DNA of 64,000 bases from Myxococcota bacterium (lineage in GTDB: Bacteria > Myxococcota_A > UBA9042 > DTJE01), in assembly GCA_017994695.1 (NCBI GenBank), contig JAGOKF010000008.1, positions 1 to 64,000 of the forward strand, read 5' to 3'. The notes below the pieces were generated by a model. The model was given only the letters and a program-made list of their open reading frames with translations, was not told the DNA's origin and searched no databases. This document shows, piece by piece, positions 33,633 to 41,817 of this stretch. Each line of letters opens with the position of its first letter. The stretch's first letter is position 1. Both the position numbers and the translations under genes were made by a program.

Positions 33633-35960
33633 GTGAGAACTCGATGGCTGGCGCTGGCGTGCGGATGGTGGATGGCCTGCGGAGGCGGGGGCGGTGGGCA
33701 GGACCTGCTGCCCGACGGGGCTTCCGACCCGGGAATCCAGGACGACGGGATGCCCGGCGACGTGATGGAGGAGGTCCGGGACGTTCCTCCCGGGGATGCC
33801 GATCCGGGAGTTCCGCCCGAGGACGTGGTTTCCCCCGATCTCCCCGCGGATCCGGCGCAGGATCCGGGGATCCCTGATGCCGACGCGGCGGAGGATGTCC
33901 CCCTGGTACAGAAGCACTTCACCTACAGGACGGTGGCCGGGATGTCGATGGGGGCGATGGCCCTGACGGTCGCGGCCCACCATCCCGAGTGGTTCGACTC
34001 GGCGGGGGGGCTGGGCGGATACGTGGACTTCCACTACCTGTTCCACGTGATGCGGGACATGATGGGCGGCGGCTTCTGCCCGATGGAGCAACTGCTCCAG
34101 CCGGAGGTGCTGGCGGACATCAACAACCCGGACAACCCCTCGGTCTTCTGCGGCAACCAGATCCCCCTCCAGCCCTGGGAGTTCTACTGGGATTTCAATC
34201 ATTTCCACTATGACAACCAGGGTGGGAACTGGGACCGGGACTTCTACCACGACGTGCTCGAAAGCATTTCCTTCGCCTATGGCAACCCCATCGCCTGGAA
34301 TCCGGATCACCCCCTGCTGCCTCCAGGCGTTCCCCCGGAGGAACTGCAGCGCACCGACCGGGATCGCTGCCAGAACCCGGTCCGGGTGGGCAAGCCGCAC
34401 AACTACAACGCCGAGTACAACCCCGACGGGGAGTACGAACTGGTCGGGTTCTGCGACGGAGAGACGCCGGTGGGCTGCTACCAGGGCGACCCGAACCTCT
34501 GCGGCAAGTCCAATCCCGAATACTGGGACCTCGTCGGCCGCTACGATCCGACCCATGCCTACAACCGGCCCGTGAACCTGGTCCTGGCCGTGGACTACAA
34601 CCGGAACGGGCGCAAGGACTACGGCGAGCCCCTCGTGATGAACATGGCCGAGCGCTGGCAGGACTGGGGCGTGGACGGGTGCCCCAATCCCCGGGAGGAC
34701 GGCGACGGGGGATGCACGGTGGGGGTGAGCCCCTCCTGGCGGGAAGGGGAGGACCCGAACGGCGACGACTTCGACCTGCTGCAGAATCCCCAGGGAACCG
34801 AGGGCAACCGGGAATATGACGAAGGGGAGAACTACGACGACTACGGCCTGGACGGGGTCCCCGAGGCCCGGGCCGGGTTCGCGGACTACGGGGAGGGGAA
34901 CGGCCGCTTCGACTTCAACCCGAACCTGGCCGCCATGCTGGAAGCCGACAGCCGGACCTTCTTCCGGACGGCGCCTTACGAGGTGCTCAGGGACCGCCAG
35001 TACTACTTCGACGGCGGCATCCGGGACGCCCTCCATGCCCTGACCCACATGGTGCACCTGGGGAACGCCCTGGCGGCCCGGGGATTCCAGGTGCGCCGCT
35101 ACATGGACTTCGGAGGGAATCCCGAGGCCCTGATGCCCCAGTACTCCTGCTTCGAGGTGCTGGACCACCTGGACGAGATCGACTGGGGCCGGAAGGGGAT
35201 CGGGGATGCCGTGGTGATGGGATACGGAAACCCCGCCGGCAAGGTCGGGGATGCCAGCGGGGGCCACGTCGGAGATGGGTGCGAGGTGCTGCTCCGGGCG
35301 GGAATCCTGTACACGATGGCGATGGCCCGCATGCCCGACCCGATCTGGGTGGACGACTACGACTTCGACGGGCGGATCGAGTTCCGGTCCTACTACAGCG
35401 AGATCCTGGGCCAGCGCAGGTGGTACGCGGTGAATCTCCCGCCGGGCTACTACGCGCCGGAGTTCCGGGACACCCGCTATCCCCTGGGCCTGATCCTGCC
35501 GGGGGTCGGGATGCCCCTGAAGGAAACCATCGGCATCACCGCGGTGATGAACCTGACCTGGGGCTACGGCAGGACCCCGCGCTTCGTGCTGCTGGCTCCC
35601 GACGGCCAGTGCTGCTACCGCAAGAACGACACCGGCGAACGCTACTGCAACTGCTACAGGGACGACGGGGGCATGTTCACCTGCGTGGACCCCCAGTGCC
35701 GGGGTGAACACGAGGAATGCCAGGTCTTCCAGATCCGGAACCAGGGGTTCACGCAGGAGTGCAACAGCGGCCACTTCTTCGTGAACCAGCGGACCAACCG
35801 CTGGGGAGAGGACCTGTCGGTGGACAGCACCAACTCCTTCGAGGACGCCCTGTTCGAGGTGATCCGGGAGGCGGAACGGGCCTACCGGCTGCGGCCCGAG
35901 GAGGACGTGATGGTGCCCGCGGACTTCCCCGACCGCCTGCCCCCGCGCCGGTACCGCTAG
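33633..35960 (+). CDS. Lipoprotein esterase of the PF00756 type with permuted domain order
   Basis: The protein is probably an alpha/beta-hydrolase esterase anchored outside the cytoplasm. The signal peptide ends in the lipobox MAC (Cys near residue 18), followed by a Gly run and an acidic stalk (about 25-90). The nucleophile elbow GMSMG (Ser105) and its AAHHPEWFD helix come first. Ca2+-type acidic loops (DYNRNGRKDYGE, DYDFDGRIEF) lie in between. At about residues 587-755 comes what normally starts such esterases: SEILGQRRWYAVNLPPGYY, the RYPLGLILPG strand, LLAPDG and FEDALFEVIREAERAYR. Relative to usual esterase order the halves are swapped, as in a circular permutation. GTG 33633 has GGGGAGG upstream. 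Confidence 0.75.
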   Translation: MRTRWLALACGWWMACGGGGGGQDLLPDGASDPGIQDDGMPGDVMEEVRDVPPGDADPGVPPEDVVSPDLPADPAQDPGIPDADAAEDVPLVQKHFTYRTVAGMSMGAMALTVAAHHPEWFDSAGGLGGYVDFHYLFHVMRDMMGGGFCPMEQLLQPEVLADINNPDNPSVFCGNQIPLQPWEFYWDFNHFHYDNQGGNWDRDFYHDVLESISFAYGNPIAWNPDHPLLPPGVPPEELQRTDRDRCQNPVRVGKPHNYNAEYNPDGEYELVGFCDGETPVGCYQGDPNLCGKSNPEYWDLVGRYDPTHAYNRPVNLVLAVDYNRNGRKDYGEPLVMNMAERWQDWGVDGCPNPREDGDGGCTVGVSPSWREGEDPNGDDFDLLQNPQGTEGNREYDEGENYDDYGLDGVPEARAGFADYGEGNGRFDFNPNLAAMLEADSRTFFRTAPYEVLRDRQYYFDGGIRDALHALTHMVHLGNALAARGFQVRRYMDFGGNPEALMPQYSCFEVLDHLDEIDWGRKGIGDAVVMGYGNPAGKVGDASGGHVGDGCEVLLRAGILYTMAMARMPDPIWVDDYDFDGRIEFRSYYSEILGQRRWYAVNLPPGYYAPEFRDTRYPLGLILPGVGMPLKETIGITAVMNLTWGYGRTPRFVLLAPDGQCCYRKNDTGERYCNCYRDDGGMFTCVDPQCRGEHEECQVFQIRNQGFTQECNSGHFFVNQRTNRWGEDLSVDSTNSFEDALFEVIREAERAYRLRPEEDVMVPADFPDRLPPRRYR

Positions 35961-35979
35961 CCGCCCGGCAGGCAGCCCG

Positions 35980-36600
35980 CTATCCGAGGGGGCGCCTTCC
36001 GACCACTCCGTGGAAGTCGGGCGCCGTCGGGATGGCCCGGATCTCCTGGAAACCGGCTTCCTCCATTTCCCGGATGGCCGTTTCCCGGGGGACCCGGTGG
36101 TCCGCGGGGGGGCCCCGTTCCGGGATGGTGCCCTCGCGAGGCCGGTCCCAGTCCACCAGCACGAGCCGTCCCCCCGGTGCCAGGACCCGGAACACCTCCC
36201 GCAGGAAGCCCACCCGGTCGTCCAGTTCGTGGTGGACGTTGGCCATCCACGCCGCGTCGAGGCTGCCGTCGGCCAGCGGCAGACGCGATTCCTCCGACAG
36301 ACGGACGGTCACGAACTGCCGTCGCGGATGTCCTTCGAGCCGTTCCTCCAGCGCCTGGAGCATTTCCGGGGAGACGTCCATCGCCTCGAATCGGACCCCC
36401 TCGGGAGCCAGGTCCAGCAGGTGCATCAGCCAGAAGCCGTTGCCGCAACCGATGTCGCCGACGCGGATCCCGGGACGGAGTTCCATCGCCGCGATGATCG
36501 CCGCGGGGTCCACGTCGTCCAGCCGCCTGGGATCCAGCAGGCGGACGGCCTCCGAGACGTGGAATTTGTGGGGGAACCCGGGTCGGGACGGCTCGTGCAT
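35980..36600 (-). CDS. SAM-dependent class I methyltransferase
   Basis: This 206-residue cytosolic protein has the Rossmann-type methyltransferase core. The SAM glycine motif GDIGCGNGF falls near residue 49, an acidic ribose-binding residue follows in FEAMDVSP, then LDAAWMANVHHELDD and GGRLVLVDWDRP. The N-terminal PHKFHVSEAVRLLDP stretch is common in methyltransferases of the UbiE/arsenite type. No metal site or other substrate clue is seen. ATG 36600 has AGGAGG eight bases upstream, so it is chosen over longer in-frame starts. Its stop and the esterase stop converge 19 bp apart. Confidence 0.85.
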   Translation of the reverse strand: MHEPSRPGFPHKFHVSEAVRLLDPRRLDDVDPAAIIAAMELRPGIRVGDIGCGNGFWLMHLLDLAPEGVRFEAMDVSPEMLQALEERLEGHPRRQFVTVRLSEESRLPLADGSLDAAWMANVHHELDDRVGFLREVFRVLAPGGRLVLVDWDRPREGTIPERGPPADHRVPRETAIREMEEAGFQEIRAIPTAPDFHGVVGRRPLG

Positions 36601-36762
36601 GGGAGGTTCCTCCTGGACGGCCTGGCCGGGAAGATGGGAACCCCCGGTCCGGATGTCCATGGCGTTCGAAGGCGCCCGGGGGGCGTGCGATTCCGAACCC
36701 CCGGCAACAGGAACCGCACTCCGTCCGTCCCGTTCCTCCAGGCAGGTTCGGCGGTTGAAGGC

Positions 36763-36778
36763 TGGCACGGTCCTTGGA
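36763..36778 (+). promoter_or_regulatory. Sigma-54-like promoter candidate for the LolA-like gene
   Basis: TGGCACG (36763-36769), four bases, then TTGGA (36774-36778) resembles the sigma-54 pattern TGGCACG-N4-TTGCA with one change, C to G at the -12 position. It lies 33 bp before the ATG, and no sigma-70 -10 box is visible between. Confidence 0.35.
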
Positions 36779-36811
36779 AAGGCGGGCGCCCGGGATGGCC
36801 GGAGGAACGAC

Positions 36812-37567
36812 ATGACCATGAAGGTGCGGGGACTGGCCTGGCTGGGGATTGCCGCGGGCCTTTGCGCCCTGCCGGCGGCGGGGCGGGCCGAGACGCCCGG
36901 GGAGATCCTGGACCGGATGGACCGGGCCATCAGCGGGTACCAGGACCAGCGGATGGACGTGGCGATGACCGTGGTGGACCCGGGCGGAGGCCGGAAGACC
37001 TACGAGTTCACGATCTGGCAGAAGGGGACGAAGAAGCGCCTGGTGCGGTTCCACACCGGCGAGATGCGGGGGATGAGCACGCTGGTGGAGGACCGGGACC
37101 GGGTCTACGTCTACCTCCCGGCCTTCCGCAAGGTGCGCCGGGTGGCGCCCCACAGCATGAACCAGACCTTCGCCGGGTCGGACTTCACCAACGAGGACAT
37201 GGCCGGCATCACCTGGGCCGATGCCTGGGACGGCACCATCGAGCGGGAGGACGCCGACGCCTGGTGGATCCTCTGCACGCCCAAGCCGGGAGTGGCCAGC
37301 AGTCATCCGAAGGTCCGCCTGAAGGTCCAGAAGGGGACCTTCTACCAGTCGATGGTGGAGTACCTGGACGGCGAGGGGCGCCCGGTGCGCCGGATGGAAA
37401 GCACCGGGTTGAAGACCTTTCCCGGAGGGGCGGAACGGTATTCCCGGGTGGTGCTGGCCGACCTCAGGACCGGGCACCGGACCGAACTGGAGGTGCGGGA
37501 CTTCCAGGTCAACCAGGGACTGTCCGACAGCGCCTTCTCCCAGCGGGAACTCGAGTGGGGCCGGTGA
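36812..37567 (+). CDS. Periplasmic LolA-like outer-membrane lipoprotein-sorting protein
   Basis: The 251-residue protein has a cleavable signal peptide (LAWLGIAAGLCALPAAGRA, cut after about residue 26). It then shows the half-open beta-barrel pattern of LolA/LolB-like proteins: AISGYQDQRMDVAM, RVYVYLPAFRKVRRV, SFAGSDFTNEDM-like and ERYSRVVLADLRTG. This is the LolA-like family often found beside RND-type transporters, where it is thought to carry lipids or lipoproteins. No transporter is next to it here. ATG 36812 has GGAGG upstream; another ATG follows six bases later. Confidence 0.85.
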   Translation: MTMKVRGLAWLGIAAGLCALPAAGRAETPGEILDRMDRAISGYQDQRMDVAMTVVDPGGGRKTYEFTIWQKGTKKRLVRFHTGEMRGMSTLVEDRDRVYVYLPAFRKVRRVAPHSMNQTFAGSDFTNEDMAGITWADAWDGTIEREDADAWWILCTPKPGVASSHPKVRLKVQKGTFYQSMVEYLDGEGRPVRRMESTGLKTFPGGAERYSRVVLADLRTGHRTELEVRDFQVNQGLSDSAFSQRELEWGR

Positions 37568-37573
37568 CGGCTC

Positions 37574-39550
37574 CTAGAACTCGTAGCCCCAGGTCACGGT
37601 CAGGAGGTCGTCCTGGTAGCGGGCGCCGACGTGGCCCCAGATGCCGTCGGTGCGCTGGTAGGAGGCCTGGAGGAGGTGCCGGCCGCCGGGGCGGAAGGTG
37701 ACCTGGGGGGCGACCTGCAGCAGCAGGGCGTTGTCCCCCTCTCCCCAGGCGTGCCAGAGGTGCAGCGACAGGGAGTAGGCGAACCAGGCCTGCACCGCGT
37801 GGGTCCACCGGACCACCGGGCCGTGTAGGTGGTAGTGGTCCGGGGCGAAGTAGGTGATGCGCCCGTAGCGCCGCCCGGGGTAGCGGAACCCCTCCCCCTC
37901 GTACTCGTACAGAAGTTCCAGCCGCGGGGAATCCATCACCCGTACTCCCGTGGCGGCCGACACGCTCCAGCGCTGGTTCCAGTCGGACCAGATGCCGTAA
38001 CTGCCCCCGACGTGGAGGATCCACCGGTCCACCGGTTCGGAGTCCAGGCCGACGGACAGGGAGTTGGCGACGATGCGGGTCTCGATGTCCCCGATGGCGG
38101 TGATCACGTCGGCGCGGCGGATCTCCGCTGCCAGGCTCACCCGGTCGAAGTCCCGGGAGACCACCAGATAGCCGTTGCCCGAATCGAAGCCGGTGTCGTA
38201 GTGCTGCCAGGATGCCCCGAGGGAGATCTGGACGGCGGTCAGGTCGGCCTCCGCGAAGGCCCCGACCGCATGGCCCAGCACCGTTCGCTGCCCCCGGTCG
38301 GGGTCGCTGGAGGGCCCCCGGAGATGCCGGAACTGGTAGAAGGCGCCGATGCTCGCCTCGGGGAGGAACTGCCAGGCTCCCCGGGGACCGATGCCGTGGA
38401 ACCAGAGGCGGTTCCTTTCGTGGAACAGCGTGTATTCCAGCGCGACGTGGGAGGCGAGGCCCGTGTCGGCCAGCACGGACTGGCGCGCCAGGTCCCGGAA
38501 CCTGGGGTCGGAGGTCCGGAGCAGGGTCGCATACCTCCGGGCCCGGGAACCGAGTCCCAGGTCCGAGGACAGCGAGAGGGCCCGGGCCCGGATCTCCCCG
38601 TCGAAGGGCTGCTGGTCCAGCAGCCGATCGTAAAGCCGCAGGGCATCCCGGGGGCGTCCGTTCCACTCGTAGAGAAGGCCCAGGGTCCGGATCGCCAGCG
38701 GGTCGTCGGGCAGCGCCGCAAGGAGGCGCTCGTAGGCTTCGATGGCCTCCCGTTCCCGGCCGTCGTCCAGGTGCATCGCGGCCAGTTGCCGGAGGGCCTC
38801 CAGGTCGTCGGGACGCTGGCGCACCCGGGCCTCCAGGAGCCGCCGGGCATCCTCGGGGCGATCCTGCCAGCGGTACAACTGCATCAGCGTCCGGGCCACC
38901 TCCTCGTCGCCCGGCACGATCTCCAGGTATCGCGCCAGCAGGTCGATCGCCTCGGGCTGCCGGTCCTGGTCGGCCAGCAGCAGGCCGACGCGGCGCATCA
39001 GGGTCGGGTCGTCTCCCCGGCGGGAGAGCACCTCCCGGTACAGTTCCAGGGAACTGTCGGGGTGGTCCAGGGACAGCCAGAGGTCCGCCAGGCGAATTCG
39101 CGTGTCGTCGTCCAGGGGGTCGGCCTTCAGGACCTCTCCCCACTGGTCGGCGGCCTCCTCGAGGCGATCGAGGGCCAGCAGCGCCTCGGCGGCCGCCTTG
39201 CGGACGCCGGGATCCACGGGGTGCAGATCCAGGCAGGGGCCCAGCATCTCCAGGGCCTCGGCCGCGTTTCCCCGGGCCAGGGTCCCACGGGCCTCTGCGG
39301 TCCGTGCCCCGCAGTCCGGGGGAGGAGGCGGCGGTTCGGGAAGCACGGCCCCGCTTCCTGCTTGGACGGCCCCGGCCTTCCTCGGGGGGGCCTTCCGGGC
39401 ACCGGGGGACCGGGCGGATCCTTCCGCCGGGGGAGCCGATACGGCCTGGCCGTCCATCCGGACCGGAAAGGGATCCCCGGGACGCCCGAGGGAGACCCGG
39501 ACCGGCAGCGCGAGGGCCGTCGCGACGGCTACCGCCAGAAGATGCCGCAT
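37574..39550 (-). CDS. TPR outer-membrane beta-barrel protein
   Basis: The 658-residue protein is predicted to be exported to the outer membrane. After a signal peptide (LLAVAVATALALPVRVSLG) and a Pro/Ala-rich linker with CGARTAEA, it has seven to eight TPR units (about 80-345; for example ARLLEARVRQRP, EAIEAYERLLAALP, ALRLYDRLLDQQP). It then has a beta-strand region of 10-14 amphipathic strands (about 350-658) ending in aromatic WGYEF, the terminal Phe signature of outer-membrane barrels. Periplasmic TPRs followed by a barrel are typical of exopolysaccharide exporters such as PgaA, BcsC and PelB. The gene overlaps the end of the DUF2194 gene by 22 bp, supporting joint function. Confidence 0.8.
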   Translation of the reverse strand: MRHLLAVAVATALALPVRVSLGRPGDPFPVRMDGQAVSAPPAEGSARSPGARKAPPRKAGAVQAGSGAVLPEPPPPPPDCGARTAEARGTLARGNAAEALEMLGPCLDLHPVDPGVRKAAAEALLALDRLEEAADQWGEVLKADPLDDDTRIRLADLWLSLDHPDSSLELYREVLSRRGDDPTLMRRVGLLLADQDRQPEAIDLLARYLEIVPGDEEVARTLMQLYRWQDRPEDARRLLEARVRQRPDDLEALRQLAAMHLDDGREREAIEAYERLLAALPDDPLAIRTLGLLYEWNGRPRDALRLYDRLLDQQPFDGEIRARALSLSSDLGLGSRARRYATLLRTSDPRFRDLARQSVLADTGLASHVALEYTLFHERNRLWFHGIGPRGAWQFLPEASIGAFYQFRHLRGPSSDPDRGQRTVLGHAVGAFAEADLTAVQISLGASWQHYDTGFDSGNGYLVVSRDFDRVSLAAEIRRADVITAIGDIETRIVANSLSVGLDSEPVDRWILHVGGSYGIWSDWNQRWSVSAATGVRVMDSPRLELLYEYEGEGFRYPGRRYGRITYFAPDHYHLHGPVVRWTHAVQAWFAYSLSLHLWHAWGEGDNALLLQVAPQVTFRPGGRHLLQASYQRTDGIWGHVGARYQDDLLTVTWGYEF

Positions 39551-41607
39551 GCGCCTCCCCTGGAACGCAGGACGATTCGCGATTCCGCCCGGGAACGGAA
39601 GACTTCCTCGCAGGTCCCCTGGATCCGCACCTCCCGGTCCCGCGGCGGCCGGACCCAGAAGGTCAGCCCGCCATCGGGCGGGGACTCGACCTGGACCAGC
39701 AGCCCGTCGGCGTCCCGCAGGACCCGCAGGCCCGACTTCCACCACTGCCGGAGATGGGCCGAGGCCTCGGCCGCGGTCCTCCGGGTCATCCAGGGGTGGG
39801 CGCGGTCCACCTTCTCCAGCAGCAAGGACAGTTCCCGGACCATCCCGGGCCAGTCCCGGCCCCGGCTCCGTTCCGGGTCCAGCAGGTCGTCGGGATGGAT
39901 GAAGTGGCTGAACACCCCCGGCAGCACCAGGGCATCCAGGACTTCCTGGGCATTGTCGGCGTCGAGGAAGTGCTCCGAGGAGATCCGGGGGAGGTTCCAG
40001 AGACCCGGGACTTCCGGGTCCGGTCCGAACTCCTGTCCCAGGATGGGGCCCTCGTCCAGGTACTGGGTGGACAGGACCTCGATCTCCGGGAAGACCTGCC
40101 GCAGTGCCTCCTTGCCGACCCGCTGGACGAAGTTGCTGGGGGCGACGTAGGCCCTGGGGATCCGGTCCGCGCCGAAGACCCGCAGGTACTCCTCCCGCAG
40201 CATCGTCAGCGCCTTTCGCATGGCCCCGATCCCGCTCCAGCCGACGCTCCACTCGTTGCGCGCCAGGCTCAGGGACTGGTGGTTGAATCCGTGGAGGTCC
40301 ACCTCGTGACCCGCGCCGGAAATGGCCCGGGCCAGTTCCAGGGACGGGGAACCCTCCTGGTAGGTCCCCGGGACTCCCTCCTCGGGCATGCGGTCGTCGT
40401 AGGTCAGGATGAAGGCGAAGGTGGGCCGCAGGGAGTGGGCTTCGATCAGGGATCGGACGTCCGGCCACCAGCGGTTCCGGTAGAACTCCCCGTCGGGAAC
40501 CTCCGGGGATCCGGCCTCCACCCGGACCGGCCGGCCGCTGGTGGGCAGCGGGCAGTCGTCCAGGAAGAAGAGGTGGGCGTCCACCAGGGCCGAGACCAGC
40601 GGAGTCGCCTCCATCAGGGACAGCAGCATCAGCCCCCGGGCGGACTTGTCCGCCGGGACGGGGACGGTCCAGGCCACCACCGTGCCCGGGCCCCTCCGGA
40701 CCCGGAACGCCAGCGGGGCGTCGCCTCCCCGGACGCCGCAGAGCACCCTGGCCCCCTCCGGGACCCGGTACAGGGGCATCGGATCAGCATCCTCGTCCGG
40801 GATCCGGAAGAACAGACCGTCGGTCCCCGGAAGGAAGCCCGGCTGGCAGGTCCACTCCCGGAGGGGGGCCTCCCCGGTCGCGGCCTTCGCCCCCGCAAGA
40901 ACCCGGAGCACCTCGTCGTCGATGCCACCGAGCAGGACCACCGACCCGCCGGCCTGAAGGTAGCGTCCCAGGGTCGATCCCAGGGACTCGGCAATGGCGG
41001 GGGGCAGGTGGTCCGTCAGCATCGCCACCGCGTCGTATCGGAGGAGCCAGAGGTCCGGCAGACGGTCCAGGCGCCGGAGATCCAGGAAGTCCGCCTCCAG
41101 GCGGGAATAGGCCGCCATCCAGGAGGCCTCCCGGAGCAGCGCCGTCGACACCTCGCCGTCGTCCCAACCCGCCAGGAGCACCCGGGAGGGCCTGGGGAAC
41201 GCATCGCCCCGGAGGGTGTCCCGGATTTCCTGGAGGATGCGTCGGATCCCGGGGGCCGGATCCTCCGAGGGGATCGATCGGACGTCGGGGTTGGGATCCG
41301 GCGCCTCTCCGTTGGCCAGGCAGCGGACCCGGGCGAGGGGAGGGGAGGACGGATCCGTCGCCCGGGCTCGCCGCACCTCGATGCCCATTTCGTCCAGGTC
41401 CTGGCCGAAGGACACCCACTCGGGCCTGCGCACCACGCGGTCCGGGCAGTCGAGCAGGACCCGGGACGGCGGCGTCACCCAGCGGATCGGGGCCGTCGGG
41501 CGCGCGGGCCTCCGGTGGGCCGGAGCCGCTTCCGCCGCCGTCGCGACACCGGCGGCGCAGATCAGCGCCAGCATGGAACGACAGGCTCCCGGGACGAGTC
41601 CTGCCAC
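39529..41607 (-). CDS. DUF2194/polysaccharide deacetylase-like periplasmic protein
   Basis: From GTG 41607 the 692-residue protein opens with a signal peptide (LALICAAGVATAAEA, cleaved near residue 30). The C-terminal half has a (beta/alpha) deacetylase-like fold: AHLFFLDDCPLP near 350, TFAFILTYDDR, AGHEVDLHGFNHQ and FSHFIHPDD with paired His/Asp residues that could bind a metal. The N-terminal half has a class-I-glutamine-amidotransferase-like pattern (VVLLGGIDDEVLRVL). These features fit DUF2194, seen with exopolysaccharide genes. Promoter boxes at 41718-41690 rule out an earlier ATG at 41691-41693, which lies inside the -10 box. The downstream gene encodes a TPR-barrel exporter. Confidence 0.75.
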   Translation of the reverse strand: MAGLVPGACRSMLALICAAGVATAAEAAPAHRRPARPTAPIRWVTPPSRVLLDCPDRVVRRPEWVSFGQDLDEMGIEVRRARATDPSSPPLARVRCLANGEAPDPNPDVRSIPSEDPAPGIRRILQEIRDTLRGDAFPRPSRVLLAGWDDGEVSTALLREASWMAAYSRLEADFLDLRRLDRLPDLWLLRYDAVAMLTDHLPPAIAESLGSTLGRYLQAGGSVVLLGGIDDEVLRVLAGAKAATGEAPLREWTCQPGFLPGTDGLFFRIPDEDADPMPLYRVPEGARVLCGVRGGDAPLAFRVRRGPGTVVAWTVPVPADKSARGLMLLSLMEATPLVSALVDAHLFFLDDCPLPTSGRPVRVEAGSPEVPDGEFYRNRWWPDVRSLIEAHSLRPTFAFILTYDDRMPEEGVPGTYQEGSPSLELARAISGAGHEVDLHGFNHQSLSLARNEWSVGWSGIGAMRKALTMLREEYLRVFGADRIPRAYVAPSNFVQRVGKEALRQVFPEIEVLSTQYLDEGPILGQEFGPDPEVPGLWNLPRISSEHFLDADNAQEVLDALVLPGVFSHFIHPDDLLDPERSRGRDWPGMVRELSLLLEKVDRAHPWMTRRTAAEASAHLRQWWKSGLRVLRDADGLLVQVESPPDGGLTFWVRPPRDREVRIQGTCEEVFRSRAESRIVLRSRGGACGIFWR

Positions 41608-41689
41608 CGTGCCTCCCCGGCGCGCCTCCCTGCGAACTCGCCGGCGAATCCTCGGCGAACAGGCGCGGCCCTGGCGGAAATTCGGGCTC

Positions 41690-41718
41690 ATCGTAGCCGA
41701 GGCGGCAAGGCCGGTCAA
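41690..41718 (-). promoter_or_regulatory. Promoter of the DUF2194/TPR-barrel pair
   Basis: TTGACC (41718-41713), 17 bp, TACGAT (41695-41690) on the minus strand. The GTG start at 41607, with GGGGAGG before it, is about 80 bp downstream. Confidence 0.65.
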
Positions 41719-41817
41719 TGCAGAAACACGGGGAGCCGTGCTAGGCTAGTGCGCCGGGTCCGGGGGCCGGCAGGGGAACGATCCGGGTGGTGTCCGGCAT
41801 CTTTCCGGGGAGGCTCG

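Noticed and set aside
41691-41718. ATG codons at the upstream end of the DUF2194 frame as its start
   Set aside because: They lie within the -35 and -10 region of a near-consensus promoter; a GTG at 41607 with GGGGAGG leads directly to a signal peptide.
38212-41817. Upstream extension of the Ser/Thr kinase frame antisense to the DUF2194 and TPR-barrel genes
   Set aside because: Those genes have clear signal peptides, ribosome sites and a promoter; the kinase has its own start with GGGGAGG at 41818.
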